From positions 3,474,001-3,538,000 of the forward strand of contig NZ_CP117025.1 in NCBI RefSeq assembly GCF_028551275.1: a stretch of DNA of 64,000 bases, given 5' to 3'. Numbering within the stretch: the first letter of the stretch is position 1; each line of letters opens with the position of its first letter. This DNA is from Sphingomonas hankookensis (GTDB lineage: Bacteria; Pseudomonadota; Alphaproteobacteria; Sphingomonadales; Sphingomonadaceae). The translations under genes were made by a program, and so were the position numbers. The notes under the pieces were generated by a model. That model was not told the origin of the DNA. It saw only the letters and a program-made list of their open reading frames with translations, and ran no database searches. This document shows, one piece after another, positions 51,921 to 60,991 of the stretch.

Positions 51921-53011
51921 TCCGCCCGCGGCCACCGCTGTGGCTGTCGTCGCCCAGCCGGTTCGCAGGAGTGCGGCCGGCCATGGCGCTGGTGCTCCTG
52001 CTGCTCGGCATCGCCCTGTTGCTGACGGCATGGATGCGGCCGGTCGAGGATGTCGGCACCCGCGCCGGGGGACAGGGCGACCTCGGCCTCTACGGCGCGG
52101 TGATCGACGGGTTGCGGCGCGGCGGCGACTATTACGGCGTCATCGCGACCGAATTTCGTGCAGCCGGCTATCCGCTGCGCCCGTTCACCGCCGTCCGCCT
52201 GCCGACGCTGACCGTGATTCAGGCGGCCCTGCCCGATATGGTGTCGGTCGTGCTGCTGGTGCTGATCGCCGCCGCGACCGGTTTCGCCTGGACCCGGCGG
52301 ATCGGCGACTGGTTCGATCGCGGCCCGCCGCGCATCACCGCGCTGTTCCTGCTCGCCGGCGGCATGGTCGCCTTCGTCCAGCCGGCGCTGGTCCATTTCC
52401 ATGAGCTGTGGGCCGGGCTGCTGGTCGCATGGTCGCTCGCCATCCGGCGTGCCGATCGCTGGATCGAGGCCGTCGCGCTGGCACTGTGCGCGATGCTGAT
52501 TCGGGAGACTGCCGCGCTCTATGCCGTCGTCATGCTTCTCGCCGCGCTGGTCGGGCGGCAGCGGCGCGAGGCGCTGGCATGGGGTGCGATCCTGCTGCTG
52601 TTCGTCGCCATCCTGTCGCTCCACGCCCGCGCGATCGCCATGGTGTCGGGGCCGCTCGACATGAGTGCCGCTGCCTGGGGCGGCTGGCACGGCCCCGCGC
52701 TGTTCGCATCGGGCATGGCGCGCTCGACCGCGCTGACCATGCTGCCCTGGTGGCTAGGCGCGCCGCTGGCGATGCTCGCGCTGGTCGGCTGGGCGGCGGC
52801 GCCGGGGCCGGTCGGCGTGCGCGCGGCGGCGACGTTCGGCGTCTTCGCCCTGTTGATCGCGGCATTCGCACGGACCGACAGCTTTCACTGGGTACTGATC
52901 GCCGCGCCCGCCTATCTGGTCGGCATGGCCTTTCTGCCCGATGCCTTGCGCGATCTGACGCGCACCTTGCTCGACAGGCGGCGCGTTCGGGTGCAGAGGA
53001 TTACCCGATGA
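51917..53011 (+). CDS. Polytopic membrane protein, GT-C-like or unknown
   Basis: 364 residues with about nine hydrophobic segments (AMALVLLLLGIALLLTAW; VSVVLLVLIAAATGFAW; ALAWGAILLLFVAILSL). A first periplasmic loop contains GGQGDLGLYGAVIDGLRRGG and DYY, resembling the acidic loop of GT-C glycosyltransferases, and FHELWAGLLVAWSLAIR lies mid-protein. I do not recognise a named family. It overlaps ubiB and coaBC by four bases each, so it is co-translated with unrelated housekeeping genes. Confidence 0.65.
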   Translation: MIRPRPPLWLSSPSRFAGVRPAMALVLLLLGIALLLTAWMRPVEDVGTRAGGQGDLGLYGAVIDGLRRGGDYYGVIATEFRAAGYPLRPFTAVRLPTLTVIQAALPDMVSVVLLVLIAAATGFAWTRRIGDWFDRGPPRITALFLLAGGMVAFVQPALVHFHELWAGLLVAWSLAIRRADRWIEAVALALCAMLIRETAALYAVVMLLAALVGRQRREALAWGAILLLFVAILSLHARAIAMVSGPLDMSAAAWGGWHGPALFASGMARSTALTMLPWWLGAPLAMLALVGWAAAPGPVGVRAAATFGVFALLIAAFARTDSFHWVLIAAPAYLVGMAFLPDALRDLTRTLLDRRRVRVQRITR

Positions 53012-54186
53012 CACGCATATTGCTGATCGTCGGTGGGGGCATCGCCGCCTATAAGGCGTGCGAGCTGATCCGCCTGCTGCGCGGGGCCGGGCACAGCGTC
53101 CGCTGTGTCCTGACCGATGGCGGCGCGCAGTTCGTGACACCGATGACGCTCGCGGCGCTGAGCGAACAGCCGGTCCATACCAGCCTGTGGGACCTGAAGG
53201 ACGAGGCGGAGATGGGCCATATCCAGCTCAGCCGCCAGGCCGATCTGGTCGTGGTCGCACCTGCCACCGCCGACCTGATGGCGCGCATGGCCGCCGGCGT
53301 CGCCGACGATCTCGCCACCACCTTGCTGCTCGCGACCGACAAGCCGGTGCTGGCCGTGCCGGCGATGAACGTGCGCATGTGGCAGCATCCCGCGACCGTC
53401 CGCAACGTCGCGACGCTGCGCGGCGACGGCGTGAGCGTGATGGACCCGGACGAGGGCGCGATGGCGTGCGGCGAATATGGCCCCGGCCGCCTGCCCGAAC
53501 CGGCGGCGATCGTCGCCGCGATCGAATCACTGACCGCGCCCGCTGCGCGACAGACGCTGGCCGGACGGCATGTGCTCGTCACCGCCGGCCCGACGCATGA
53601 GGCGATCGATCCGGTCCGCTACCTCGCCAACCGTTCCTCGGGGAAACAGGGTTTTGCCATCGCCGCCGCCTGTGCCGCGCGCGGGGCGCGGGTGACGCTG
53701 ATCGCCGGTCCGGTGACCCTCCCCACGCCCGGGGGCGTCGACCGCGTCAATGTCGAATCGGCGCGCGACATGGCGAACGCCGTTGCGCAGGCGTTGCCGG
53801 CCGATGCGGCGGTGATGGTCGCCGCCGTCGCCGACTGGCAGGTGGAGGCCGCGCCATCGAAGCTGAAGAAGGGCGACGGCCCGCCGACCCTGACGCTGCT
53901 GCCCAATCCCGACATCCTCGCGATGCTCGGCAAAAGCCCGCGTCGCCCGCGGCTGCTGGTCGGCTTCGCGGCGGAAACCGACGACGTGCTGGCGCATGCC
54001 ACCGCCAAGCGGATCGCGAAGAATGCTGACTGGATCGTCGCCAACGACGTATCGGGCGATGTGATGGGTGGCGACCGCAACAGCGTCCACCTCGTCACCG
54101 CCGACGGCATCGACCATTGGGCCGATGCGCCCAAGAGCGACGTCGCCGGTCGACTGGCCGACAGGATTGCCGATGCGCTGGCTTAG
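53008..54186 (+). CDS. coaBC: Bifunctional CoaBC (phosphopantothenoylcysteine decarboxylase / synthetase)
   Basis: 392 residues. CoaC part: GGGIAAYKACELIRLLRGAG, VVAPATADLMARMAAGVADD, PAMNVRMW and GAMACGEYGPGRLPEP with the active-site Cys. CoaB part starts about residue 190: HVLVTAGPTHEAIDPVRYLA, NRSSGKQGFAIA, AAVADWQ and KLKKGDG. It makes 4-phosphopantetheine for coenzyme A. It overlaps its neighbours on both sides. Confidence 0.95.
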   Translation: MTRILLIVGGGIAAYKACELIRLLRGAGHSVRCVLTDGGAQFVTPMTLAALSEQPVHTSLWDLKDEAEMGHIQLSRQADLVVVAPATADLMARMAAGVADDLATTLLLATDKPVLAVPAMNVRMWQHPATVRNVATLRGDGVSVMDPDEGAMACGEYGPGRLPEPAAIVAAIESLTAPAARQTLAGRHVLVTAGPTHEAIDPVRYLANRSSGKQGFAIAAACAARGARVTLIAGPVTLPTPGGVDRVNVESARDMANAVAQALPADAAVMVAAVADWQVEAAPSKLKKGDGPPTLTLLPNPDILAMLGKSPRRPRLLVGFAAETDDVLAHATAKRIAKNADWIVANDVSGDVMGGDRNSVHLVTADGIDHWADAPKSDVAGRLADRIADALA

Positions 54187-54991
54187 CCCCCTCCTCCTGC
54201 TCGCCGCCGCCGGATGTGCGACGCATGGCACGTCCTCCGCACCGTCCGCGCCTGCCCTGGCCGGGCAGAGCTTCGGCCCCGCCGCGCCGCGCGACGTCCG
54301 CACGCTGGTCGTCTTGCTGCATGGCGATGGCGACGGCGCGGTTCCGGCGACCTTCACCGGTGCCGCGCACCGACTGGCCGACGCGATCCCGCACGCGCGC
54401 GCCATCGCGCTGCTGCGGCCGGGCTATCATGACGATGCGGGCAATCATTCCCCCGGATCGCGCGGCGGCACCGGCGGCGACAGCTACACCGCCGACCGGA
54501 TCGCAGCGGTGGCCGATACGATCAGGAGATGGCGGGATCGCTATCCCCAGGCGCGGACGATCCTCGTCGGGCAATCGGGCGGCGCGGCGATGGCGGCGGC
54601 GCTGGTCGGCCTCCGCCCCGGGCTGGTCGACGGCGTCGTGCTCGCCGGCTGTCCGTGCATGTTACCCGAATGGCGCAAGTTCCGCGCGAAACAGGGCCAT
54701 GGCGGCTTCGCCACGCCGGTCGACAGCTTCGACCCGTTGATGACGGTCGGCGGGGTCGCCCCGGTCACCCGCGTCGCGCTGCTGGTCGGTGCCAACGACA
54801 GCGAGACGCCGCAGCGTTTCTCGCGCGCCTATGCAGAGGCACTGGCACTGCGCGGCATCGCCACCGATTATCGCGTGCTGCCGGGACGCGGCCATGACCT
54901 GCTCGACGACCCCGACCTGATCGACGCGGTGCGCCGCATGTCCGCCGACCCCGCCCCCGTACCGGTCCGGAACGCGATGGTGACCCCGTGA
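54173..54991 (+). CDS. Alpha/beta-hydrolase lipoprotein
   Basis: 272 residues. Lipoprotein signal ends AAAGC (Cys 15). [12 protein letters not shown] supplies the oxyanion loop, [15 protein letters not shown] the nucleophile Ser elbow, [10 protein letters not shown] the Asp and GRGHDLLDD the His. A Ser-Asp-His esterase or peptidase is likely; substrate unknown. It starts 14 bases inside coaBC with ACAGGATTG upstream and overlaps dut by four bases. Confidence 0.8.
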   Translation: MRWLSPLLLLAAAGCATHGTSSAPSAPALAGQSFGPAAPRDVRTLVVLLHGDGDGAVPATFTGAAHRLADAIPHARAIALLRPGYHDDAGNHSPGSRGGTGGDSYTADRIAAVADTIRRWRDRYPQARTILVGQSGGAAMAAALVGLRPGLVDGVVLAGCPCMLPEWRKFRAKQGHGGFATPVDSFDPLMTVGGVAPVTRVALLVGANDSETPQRFSRAYAEALALRGIATDYRVLPGRGHDLLDDPDLIDAVRRMSADPAPVPVRNAMVTP

Positions 54992-55425
54992 TCGCGCTGC
55001 AGATCCTCCGCCTGCCCCATGGTGCCGGCCTGCCGCTGCCCGCCTATGCCACCGCCGGCGCGGCGGGGATGGACGTCGTTGCCGCCGAGGATGTCGAACT
55101 GGCCCCCGGCGCACGTCACGCCGTCGCCACCGGCTTCGCCATGGCGATTCCGGAGGGCTATGAGGTACAGGTGCGCCCGCGCTCGGGCCTGGCGCTCAAG
55201 CACGGCATCACCTGTCTCAACACCCCCGGCACGATCGACAGCGACTATCGCGGCGAGGTGAAGGTGATCCTCGCCAATCTCGGGCAGGAACCGTTCCGCG
55301 TGGTGCGCGGCGAACGCATCGCACAGCTGGTCCCGGCCGAGGTCACCCGCGCCACCCTCACCGAAGTCGACCTGCTCGACGATACCGTGCGCGGGGCGGG
55401 CGGGTTCGGATCGACCGGCCGATGA
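54988..55425 (+). CDS. dut: dUTP diphosphatase
   Basis: 145 residues from GTG 54988. The five trimeric dUTPase motifs are visible: [48 protein letters not shown] and [11 protein letters not shown]. It hydrolyses dUTP to dUMP. The start overlaps the preceding stop (GTGA) and its stop overlaps the next gene. Confidence 0.95.
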   Translation: MIALQILRLPHGAGLPLPAYATAGAAGMDVVAAEDVELAPGARHAVATGFAMAIPEGYEVQVRPRSGLALKHGITCLNTPGTIDSDYRGEVKVILANLGQEPFRVVRGERIAQLVPAEVTRATLTEVDLLDDTVRGAGGFGSTGR

Positions 55426-55865
55426 TGCCCTTCGCCCTGCTCGGCCTTACCGCCCAGCTGGTGCAGGCGTCGCCTCTGGTCGCACCGTCGCCGCCCATCG
55501 CGCCGCAGCCTGCGCCGCTGGCCCGGTCGCCGATCGACTGGAGCGCGCTGCCGCCGCTGCCCTATCGCCGCACCCCGCATCCGACACCGCGCATGGCCGC
55601 CTTCGTCCAGTCCGAAATGCGCCGGACCGGCTGTCCCCGCCCCGCCCCGGTCGGCGGCCGCCTGCAGGTACAGGTCGATGTCGCGGTGCTGATCGGCGAG
55701 GATCATGTCGTCCGCGCGACGATCCCCCGCGCGATCAACTGCCCGACCGTCGAACAATATGCCGCCGGGCTGGTGGTCAGCTATGCGCGCGGCAATCTGG
55801 TGCCCCGCTTCGTCGGCGCGGGCAACTGGTATCGCGCCGTGCTGCTGTTCGACTGGGCCGAATGA
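55422..55865 (+). CDS. Secreted protein with TonB-C-like domain
   Basis: 147 residues. The N-terminus [16 protein letters not shown] is a signal-like stretch, followed by a Pro-rich linker. The remainder ([52 protein letters not shown]) resembles the alpha/beta domain of TonB C-termini. A periplasmic role is inferred; partner unknown. It overlaps dut and moeB-like by four bases each. Confidence 0.6.
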   Translation: MMPFALLGLTAQLVQASPLVAPSPPIAPQPAPLARSPIDWSALPPLPYRRTPHPTPRMAAFVQSEMRRTGCPRPAPVGGRLQVQVDVAVLIGEDHVVRATIPRAINCPTVEQYAAGLVVSYARGNLVPRFVGAGNWYRAVLLFDWAE

Positions 55866-56611
55866 CCTTCTCCGACGCCGAACTCGATCGCTACGCCCGC
55901 CACCTCGTCCTGCGCGAAGTTGGCGGTGCCGGACAGGCTGCGCTGAAGGCCGCGCGCGTGGTCGTGATCGGCGCGGGCGGCATCGGATCGCCCGCTTTGC
56001 AATATCTTGCGGCGGCCGGGGTCGGCACGCTGGTCGTGATCGACGACGACCGGGTCGATGCCAGCAACCTGCAACGCCAGACGCTGTTCACCGGTGACAA
56101 CATCGGTGCGCAAAAGGTCACGGCGGCAGCATCCGCCATCGCCCGAATCAATCCGTTCGTCGCAGTAGAGCCACGCTCCGTCCGAATTGACGCCACCAAC
56201 GCCGCCGATCTGCTCGCCAACGCCTCCGCCATACTCGACGGGTGCGACAACTTCGCAACCCGCCTCACCGTCGCCGACACCGCCCTCGCCGCCCGTATCC
56301 CCTTGATATCGGCCGCTGTCGGCCAGTTCGAAGGGCAATTGGGCGTGTTCCGCGGCTGGGAACCGCACCTCCCCTGCTATCGCTGCTTCGTCGGCAACGA
56401 CCCCGCGCGCGCCGACGCCAGCTGCGCCGACCAGGGGGTGCTGGGCGCCCTGACCGGCATCCTCGGCAGCATGGCCGCGCTGGAGGTCATGCGCGCGATC
56501 ATCGGCTTCGGCGAGGACCCTGCGGGCAAGCTGCTGATCGCCGACCTGCTCGCCTTCCGCTTCCGCACCCTGACCCTGCCCAAGGACCCCGGCTGCCGAT
56601 GCGCGGGCTGA
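55862..56611 (+). CDS. MoeB/ThiF/HesA-family adenylyltransferase
   Basis: 249 residues. RYARHLVLREVGGAGQAALK at the start, nucleotide loop VVIGAGGIGSPALQYLAAAG, VIDDDRVDASNLQRQTLFT, zinc Cys pairs (CYRCF and GCRC) and CADQGVLGALTGILGSMAAL. The family adenylates the C-terminal Gly of MoaD or ThiS-like proteins. No rhodanese domain. Which carrier it serves cannot be read; no MoaD or ThiS gene is nearby. Confidence 0.9.
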   Translation: MTFSDAELDRYARHLVLREVGGAGQAALKAARVVVIGAGGIGSPALQYLAAAGVGTLVVIDDDRVDASNLQRQTLFTGDNIGAQKVTAAASAIARINPFVAVEPRSVRIDATNAADLLANASAILDGCDNFATRLTVADTALAARIPLISAAVGQFEGQLGVFRGWEPHLPCYRCFVGNDPARADASCADQGVLGALTGILGSMAALEVMRAIIGFGEDPAGKLLIADLLAFRFRTLTLPKDPGCRCAG

Positions 56612-56934
56612 CGGTTGTCGTCGCCGGTCCCGATCCGGACCGGCTGCGCGTCGCGCTGACCATGGCCTGCGCCGCCGCCGCGCTGGGCGGACGTGCCCAA
56701 GTCTATCTGCATGAAAACGCAGTCGAGTTACTCGCGACCGATGCCACCGCGCCGGAAGGCCTGCCGAGCCTGAACGACCTCCGCGCCATCGCGACCGACA
56801 GCGGCGTGGACCTGATCGCGTGCCAGACCGGCCTCGCGCTCGCCGGCCTGTCCGCCGACACGCAAAGGGTCGCGGCAGGCGGTCTGATCGACCTGCTCGC
56901 GACCCTCGGGGATGACCGGCTGGTCACCCTGTAG
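56599..56934 (+). CDS. DsrE/DsrF-like small protein
   Basis: 111 residues. MRGLTVVVAGPDPDRLRVAL, then ACAAAALGGRAQVYLHENAV and VDLIACQTGLALAGLS show a DsrE-type fold with a Cys in the position (LIACQTG) used for sulfur relay or thiol chemistry. It overlaps the MoeB/ThiF-like gene by 13 bases, hinting at shared sulfur-transfer chemistry (inference). It ends the eight-gene overlapping run. Confidence 0.75.
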   Translation: MRGLTVVVAGPDPDRLRVALTMACAAAALGGRAQVYLHENAVELLATDATAPEGLPSLNDLRAIATDSGVDLIACQTGLALAGLSADTQRVAAGGLIDLLATLGDDRLVTL

Positions 56935-56935
56935 C

Positions 56936-56957
56936 GGCGGGAGCCTCGGCCCCCGCC
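56936..56957. terminator. Possible bidirectional hairpin between DsrE-like gene and galU
   Basis: GGCGGGAGCC (56936-56945) and GGCCCCCGCC (56948-56957) pair with one mismatch in the 30-base gap between convergent stops. No T tract follows, so it is weakly supported. Confidence 0.35.
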
Positions 56958-56964
56958 CTGTTCC

Positions 56965-57828
56965 TTACTTGGCCAGCGCTTCCTCGGCGAAGGCCCGCAC
57001 CGCCGGACCGATGTCCGCGCGCGCCAGCGCCAGCGCGATGTTCGCCTGCACCCAACCGGCCTTGTCGCCGCAGTCGTACCGCTTGCCGTCGAAGGTGAAG
57101 CCGTGGAACGGCTGGTTGCCGATCAGCTTGGCCATCGCATCGGTCAGCTGGATTTCGCCGCCGGCGCCCGGCTCCTGCGAATCGAGGATCTGCATGACTT
57201 CGGGCTGCAGGATGTAACGACCCGGAATCATCAGGTTCGACGGCGCCTTGCCCTTGGGCTTTTCGACCAGCGCGGTGACTTCGGTCAGGCGACCATCGGT
57301 CTTGCCCGGCGAGATGATGCCATACTTGTCGGTTTCGCTGTCCGGCACTTCCAGCGCGCCGATCACGTTGCCGCCGACCTGATTATAGGCGTCGACCATC
57401 TGCTTCAGGAACCCGCCGACCATCAGTTCGTCAGGCAGCAGCACCGCAAACGGCTCGTCGCCGACGATCTCCCGCGCGCACCACACCGCATGGCCGAGAC
57501 CCAGCGGTTCCTGCTGGCGGACATAGACCGGGCTGCCCGGCTTCTGCCGGATGCCTTCGATCAGCGCCATCGACTTGCCGCGCGCCTTCATCGTCGCTTC
57601 CAGTTCGTAGGAAACGTCGAAATGATCCTCCAGCGCGCCCTTGCCGCGGCCGGTGACGAAGATGATCTGTTCGATCCCGGCTTCCAGCGCCTCTTCGACG
57701 GCATACTGGATCAGGGGCTTGTCGACGACGGTCAACATTTCCTTCGGCATCGACTTGGTCGCGGGAAGAAACCGCGTGCCCAAGCCGGCGACGGGGAAGA
57801 CTGCCTTGCGTACCTTCTTGATCGTCAT
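56965..57828 (-). CDS. galU: UTP-glucose-1-phosphate uridylyltransferase
   Basis: 287 residues. Nucleotidyltransferase start KAVFPVAGLGTRFLPATKSM then PKEMLTVVDKPLIQY; also FAVLLPDELMVGG and GDKAGWVQANIALAL. It makes UDP-glucose from glucose-1-phosphate, supplying ugd and EPS synthesis. ATG 57828 is favoured since AGGGATGGA lies upstream at good spacing; ATG 57837 would put AGGG three bases from the start. Confidence 0.94.
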   Translation of the reverse strand: MTIKKVRKAVFPVAGLGTRFLPATKSMPKEMLTVVDKPLIQYAVEEALEAGIEQIIFVTGRGKGALEDHFDVSYELEATMKARGKSMALIEGIRQKPGSPVYVRQQEPLGLGHAVWCAREIVGDEPFAVLLPDELMVGGFLKQMVDAYNQVGGNVIGALEVPDSETDKYGIISPGKTDGRLTEVTALVEKPKGKAPSNLMIPGRYILQPEVMQILDSQEPGAGGEIQLTDAMAKLIGNQPFHGFTFDGKRYDCGDKAGWVQANIALALARADIGPAVRAFAEEALAK

Positions 57829-57939
57829 CGTTTCCATCCCTGAAAATTGCTGCGCCGCAATAGAACGATGTCAGCCGATTGGCAAACCCGGCGCTTTATT
57901 GATCGTGCCACCCCTTTCGCCTAGAGGCCTTGGCGCATC

Positions 57940-58722
57940 ATGGTCTTTTCCAAGCTCTTTCGCCGATCCGCAGCCCCCGCTCCCCGCGTACCCGATGACG
58001 GCGTCGTCTATGCGATCGGCGATATCCACGGCCGGCTCGACTGTCTCGAGCAATTGCTGGCGCAGATCGATGCCGATCCCGAACGGGGCGATCGCCGCGT
58101 CACCCTGGTCTTTCTCGGCGACCTGATCGACCGCGGTCCCGATTCGCGCGGCGTCGTCGACCGGGTGATGGCGCTGTGCGCCGCCAGCCCCGACGTCCAC
58201 TGCCTGTGCGGCAACCATGAGGAACTGCTGCTCGAAGCCGCCGATGGCGCACGACAGGCACTCGGCATCTTCAACCGTGCCGGCGGGCGCGAGACGCTGC
58301 TCAGCTACGGCGTCGACGACGAAACCTATGAGCGCGAGGACCTGAAGGGTGTTCAGCGCCTGATCCGTGACCATGTGCCGCCGGCCCATATCGATTTTCT
58401 GCGGTCGCTGCCCGACAGCATCGTGATCGGCGATTATGTGATGGTCCACGCCGGCATCCGCCCCGGCGTCGCGCTGGCCGATCAGAAGTCGTCGGACCTG
58501 CGCTGGATCCGCGCGCCGTTCCTCGACCATCGCGGGCACCATGAACGGTTCGTGGTCCATGGCCACACCGTCACCGATCAGCCCGATCTTCGCGACAACC
58601 GGATCGGCATCGATACCGGCGCCTATCGCACCGGCCGACTGACCGCCCTCGCCCTGTCGGGTGAAACGCGGCGATTCCTGACGACCCATTGTCCCGAAGG
58701 AACCGGCGCAAGCGTCGACTGA
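57940..58722 (+). CDS. Serine/threonine protein phosphatase (metallophosphoesterase)
   Basis: 260 residues. Metal motifs: YAIGDIHGRLDCLEQLL, VFLGDLIDRGPDSRGVVDRV, CLCGNHEELLL, then VMVHAGIRPG and VVHGHTV. These are the PPP-family GDxHG / GDxxDRG / GNHE motifs. It is probably a cytoplasmic protein phosphatase or a diadenosine-polyphosphate hydrolase; target unknown. Divergent from galU with about 110 bases between. Confidence 0.9.
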   Translation: MVFSKLFRRSAAPAPRVPDDGVVYAIGDIHGRLDCLEQLLAQIDADPERGDRRVTLVFLGDLIDRGPDSRGVVDRVMALCAASPDVHCLCGNHEELLLEAADGARQALGIFNRAGGRETLLSYGVDDETYEREDLKGVQRLIRDHVPPAHIDFLRSLPDSIVIGDYVMVHAGIRPGVALADQKSSDLRWIRAPFLDHRGHHERFVVHGHTVTDQPDLRDNRIGIDTGAYRTGRLTALALSGETRRFLTTHCPEGTGASVD

Positions 58723-59035
58723 TCCGGCGCGACGGCGATCGGGTTCCGGTTCGTTTCAGCGTTGCCGGACCCCGCCAGCTTCGTCCGGAGCCGGCCCAAC
58801 CGACCTGTAGCGGCCGCCCCCGGCAAAGTCAGGCGCCCGGCGCTTCGTGCTTCCATCAGCACGATCGTCGACCGCTTGCCGAGACGGCGCCCCGCTGCCG
58901 AGCCACCTGCTCGACACGCCCGTCGCCGCCGGAGCCGACATCTGCCGGTCCGACCAACCATCACCATAACGAAAAAGGGCGCCCCGTGAGGGACGCCCTT
59001 TCAACAGATCGCGGCGCGGTTACCCGCGCGGACAA
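58723..59035. other. Intergenic region after the phosphatase gene
   Basis: 313 bases with no supported gene. The only element seen is the terminator hairpin at 58972-59001 that belongs to the minus-strand gene at 59036. Confidence 0.55.
58972..59001 (-). terminator. Rho-independent terminator of the small exported protein gene
   Basis: On the minus strand AAAGGGCG and CGCCCTTT (58994-59001 and 58974-58981) form the stem, with inner CCC/GGGG pairing, followed by TTTTTCG. It lies 35 bases past the stop at 59036. Confidence 0.88.
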
Positions 59036-59272
59036 TCAGTTGCTGTCCGAATCGCTGTCCGAGTCAGCGACGACGACGATGCCGGCGACGACGGCAGCAG
59101 CGGCCAGGATCGCGACGATCACGCCACCGCCGGCCAGCTTCTCACCCTTGGCAGCCGGAGCCGACGCACGAGCAACCGACAGCTTCGAAGCGTTGGCAGC
59201 GTTGGCGATCGTCGGAGCAACGGTCATCGACACGGCCGAGGCCGCGATCAGCATCTTCTTGGCAAAACCCAT
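59036..59272 (-). CDS. Small exported protein with acidic Asp-Ser tail
   Basis: 78 residues. A signal peptide (FAKKMLIAASAVSMTVAPTI ending ANAA) is followed by a short basic/Ala linker, a hydrophobic helix (GGGVIVAILAAAAVVAGIVV) and the tail ADSDSDSDSN. AAGGGAG lies just upstream of ATG 59272. No family is recognised. Similar tiny proteins with a C-terminal Asp-Ser run occur in sphingomonads as far as I recall; function unknown. It has its own strong terminator, suggesting a monocistronic, well-expressed gene. Confidence 0.75.
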   Translation of the reverse strand: MGFAKKMLIAASAVSMTVAPTIANAANASKLSVARASAPAAKGEKLAGGGVIVAILAAAAVVAGIVVVADSDSDSDSN

Positions 59273-59486
59273 TTCTACACTCCCTTGCAAAACTTTACGT
59301 CGGATCGCCTTTTGCACAGCAGCACGCCACCTGCAAGTCCTATCGTTCCGTTCGCGATCAGCCGTTGGGCCATCAAGACCAGAATGGTCGCGCGAACGAC
59401 TGGCCGGGAACCGGTTAAGATCGCGTTAGTTCCCGCGCCAAAAACAATAGTGGCAACATATTGTTACGATTCGGCTGCGCTCGAAC

Positions 59487-60467
59487 CTATTGCAGCGGCT
59501 GATCGCGCGTCGACAGCACTGGCGGCCGATAGGGAATGGGTGCGCCCTTTGGCAGCGCGGCAAGTTCCGCCGCAATCAATTGGGCGCGTTTGGACGCGGA
59601 TGAATGGGTTCTGCTGTGAAAGATCCCGCCATCGATTCGCGCGCCCGGCCCCCGCCAGAACCGGACTGCCTCCTGCGGGTCCCATCCGGCGTTGCGCAAC
59701 AGATGCACGCCCAGTCGGTCGGCATCGTCCTCGGTCGCACGGTGCAGTCGCCCGTTACGGCCCAGTTCACCCAGCAACCCCCGGCTGACCCGCGCGGCAT
59801 CCAGCCGCGCATGATGGCGCAGGATGTTGTGCGACAGTTCATGCCCGACGACTACCGCGAGTTGCGGATCCGCCAGCTTGTCCAGAAACGCGCTCGATAT
59901 CTGCACCAGCCGCCCGTCGGCGACCGCATCCATGGTGGTGCCGACGCGTAGTTCGAACAGCGTGCGACACCCCGGCGATGGCGCGATGACGACGCTGCGG
60001 TCGCTTCCGGCCCGCCGCACGACCATCGTCAGCGGCCGGTCGACCGGCTGGGCGTCGATCAGCGCGACCATGGCGTCGCGGGTGCGGACATGACCGGCGC
60101 CATCGGCAACCGGAACCGGCTGTCCGTTGACGCTGACGATCGCATCGTCGGCGTGCAGTCCGGCCAGGGCGGCCGGACTGCCGGGCACCACGCCCTCTAC
60201 CGCCACGCCGGTCGCAAAGCCGAACGCCGTACGCGCGGCCGGTTGCTCCGACTCGGCATATTGGTCGATGGCATGGACCACGATGCCCGGCACCGGCGCC
60301 ACATCGCTGCAGAGCGCGGCGTTCGCCGTCGCCAGTCGATACCCGATCGCACCCAGCCGCAAATCGGCGGCACGCAGTGCCTCCAGCGTGGCCGTATCGG
60401 CGGGAGCAGCCGCGGGCGCCGCACTGATCGTCAACAGCGTCGCCAGCAGCGCCGTCGATCGAAGCAT
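59487..60467 (-). CDS. M48-family metalloprotease with PDZ domain
   Basis: 326 residues. Signal peptide MLRSTALLATLLTISAAPAA. A PDZ-like domain at about 80-165 (VAVEGVVPGSPAALAGLHAD then DAIVSVNGQPV) precedes the peptidase: VVVGHELSHNILRHHARL (HExxH) and ATEDDADRLGVHLL supplying the third ligand Glu. It is likely a periplasmic quality-control protease. The start is tentative: no good ribosome binding site precedes 60467, and an in-frame ATG at 60515 is possible. Confidence 0.82.
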   Translation of the reverse strand: MLRSTALLATLLTISAAPAAAPADTATLEALRAADLRLGAIGYRLATANAALCSDVAPVPGIVVHAIDQYAESEQPAARTAFGFATGVAVEGVVPGSPAALAGLHADDAIVSVNGQPVPVADGAGHVRTRDAMVALIDAQPVDRPLTMVVRRAGSDRSVVIAPSPGCRTLFELRVGTTMDAVADGRLVQISSAFLDKLADPQLAVVVGHELSHNILRHHARLDAARVSRGLLGELGRNGRLHRATEDDADRLGVHLLRNAGWDPQEAVRFWRGPGARIDGGIFHSRTHSSASKRAQLIAAELAALPKGAPIPYRPPVLSTRDQPLQ

Positions 60468-60714
60468 ATGGGAAGTCCGGCCGGGAACGCGGCGGAACGG
60501 GATGCAGAAAGCCATGGCGTGCGAATAGCACGAAATGCGGCGGGCGCGATGGCCGCCCTGCGGCGCGCATCCGGTTCTGGACACCGACATGATCGCCACG
60601 ATCGACCGTCCAACTCTCGCAGGATCATGTCGTCAATGTACTGATGCGGAGTATGCGACCAGCGCCCGAGACCGTATCATTCGGCGTTCCGCGCGAAACC
60701 GTCGCTCCAGCGAG

Positions 60715-60740
60715 GGCAGGAGCCTCTCGCGGCTCCTGCC
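60715..60740. repeat. Orphan perfect hairpin
   Basis: GGCAGGAGCC, a TCTCGC loop and GGCTCCTGCC give a 10-base perfect stem in a gene-free region. There is no T tract on either strand, so a plain terminator is unlikely. Could be part of a small RNA or a leader structure. Confidence 0.5.
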
Positions 60741-60943
60741 ATGGGCAAGAACCAGGCGGAATTTCGATCGCCCTTACACGAACGTTCGGTACAAGGCGGA
60801 TCGGCCCCTGAGCCTTAGCACCTGTTCCAGAGCGCCCGTCCGCCAATCAGACTACGCCACATCGACGGCAGCGCGCGATAACCGGCACCGGCCACGCGTA
60901 AACCAGCCATTCGCGCCCCGCCCCCGCAGCACCCCAAACGAAA

Positions 60944-60968
60944 ACGGCGCCGGTACTACCGGCGCCGT
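60944..60968 (-). terminator. Rho-independent terminator of the FKBP gene
   Basis: ACGGCGCCGGT and ACCGGCGCCGT form an 11-base perfect stem with an AGT loop on the minus strand, followed by TTTTCGTTTGG, 23 bases past the stop at 60992. Confidence 0.9.
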
Positions 60969-60991
60969 CTGCGATTCGTTCGGAGGCTGGT

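Larger units (their letters stand above)
60468..60991. other. Gene-free region between the M48 protease gene and the FKBP gene
   Basis: 524 bases without a supported gene; a 166-codon plus-strand frame across it has no family resemblance. It holds a perfect hairpin at 60715-60740 and the FKBP terminator at 60944-60968. The promoter of the protease gene should lie near 60470-60600 but was not recognised. Confidence 0.55.
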
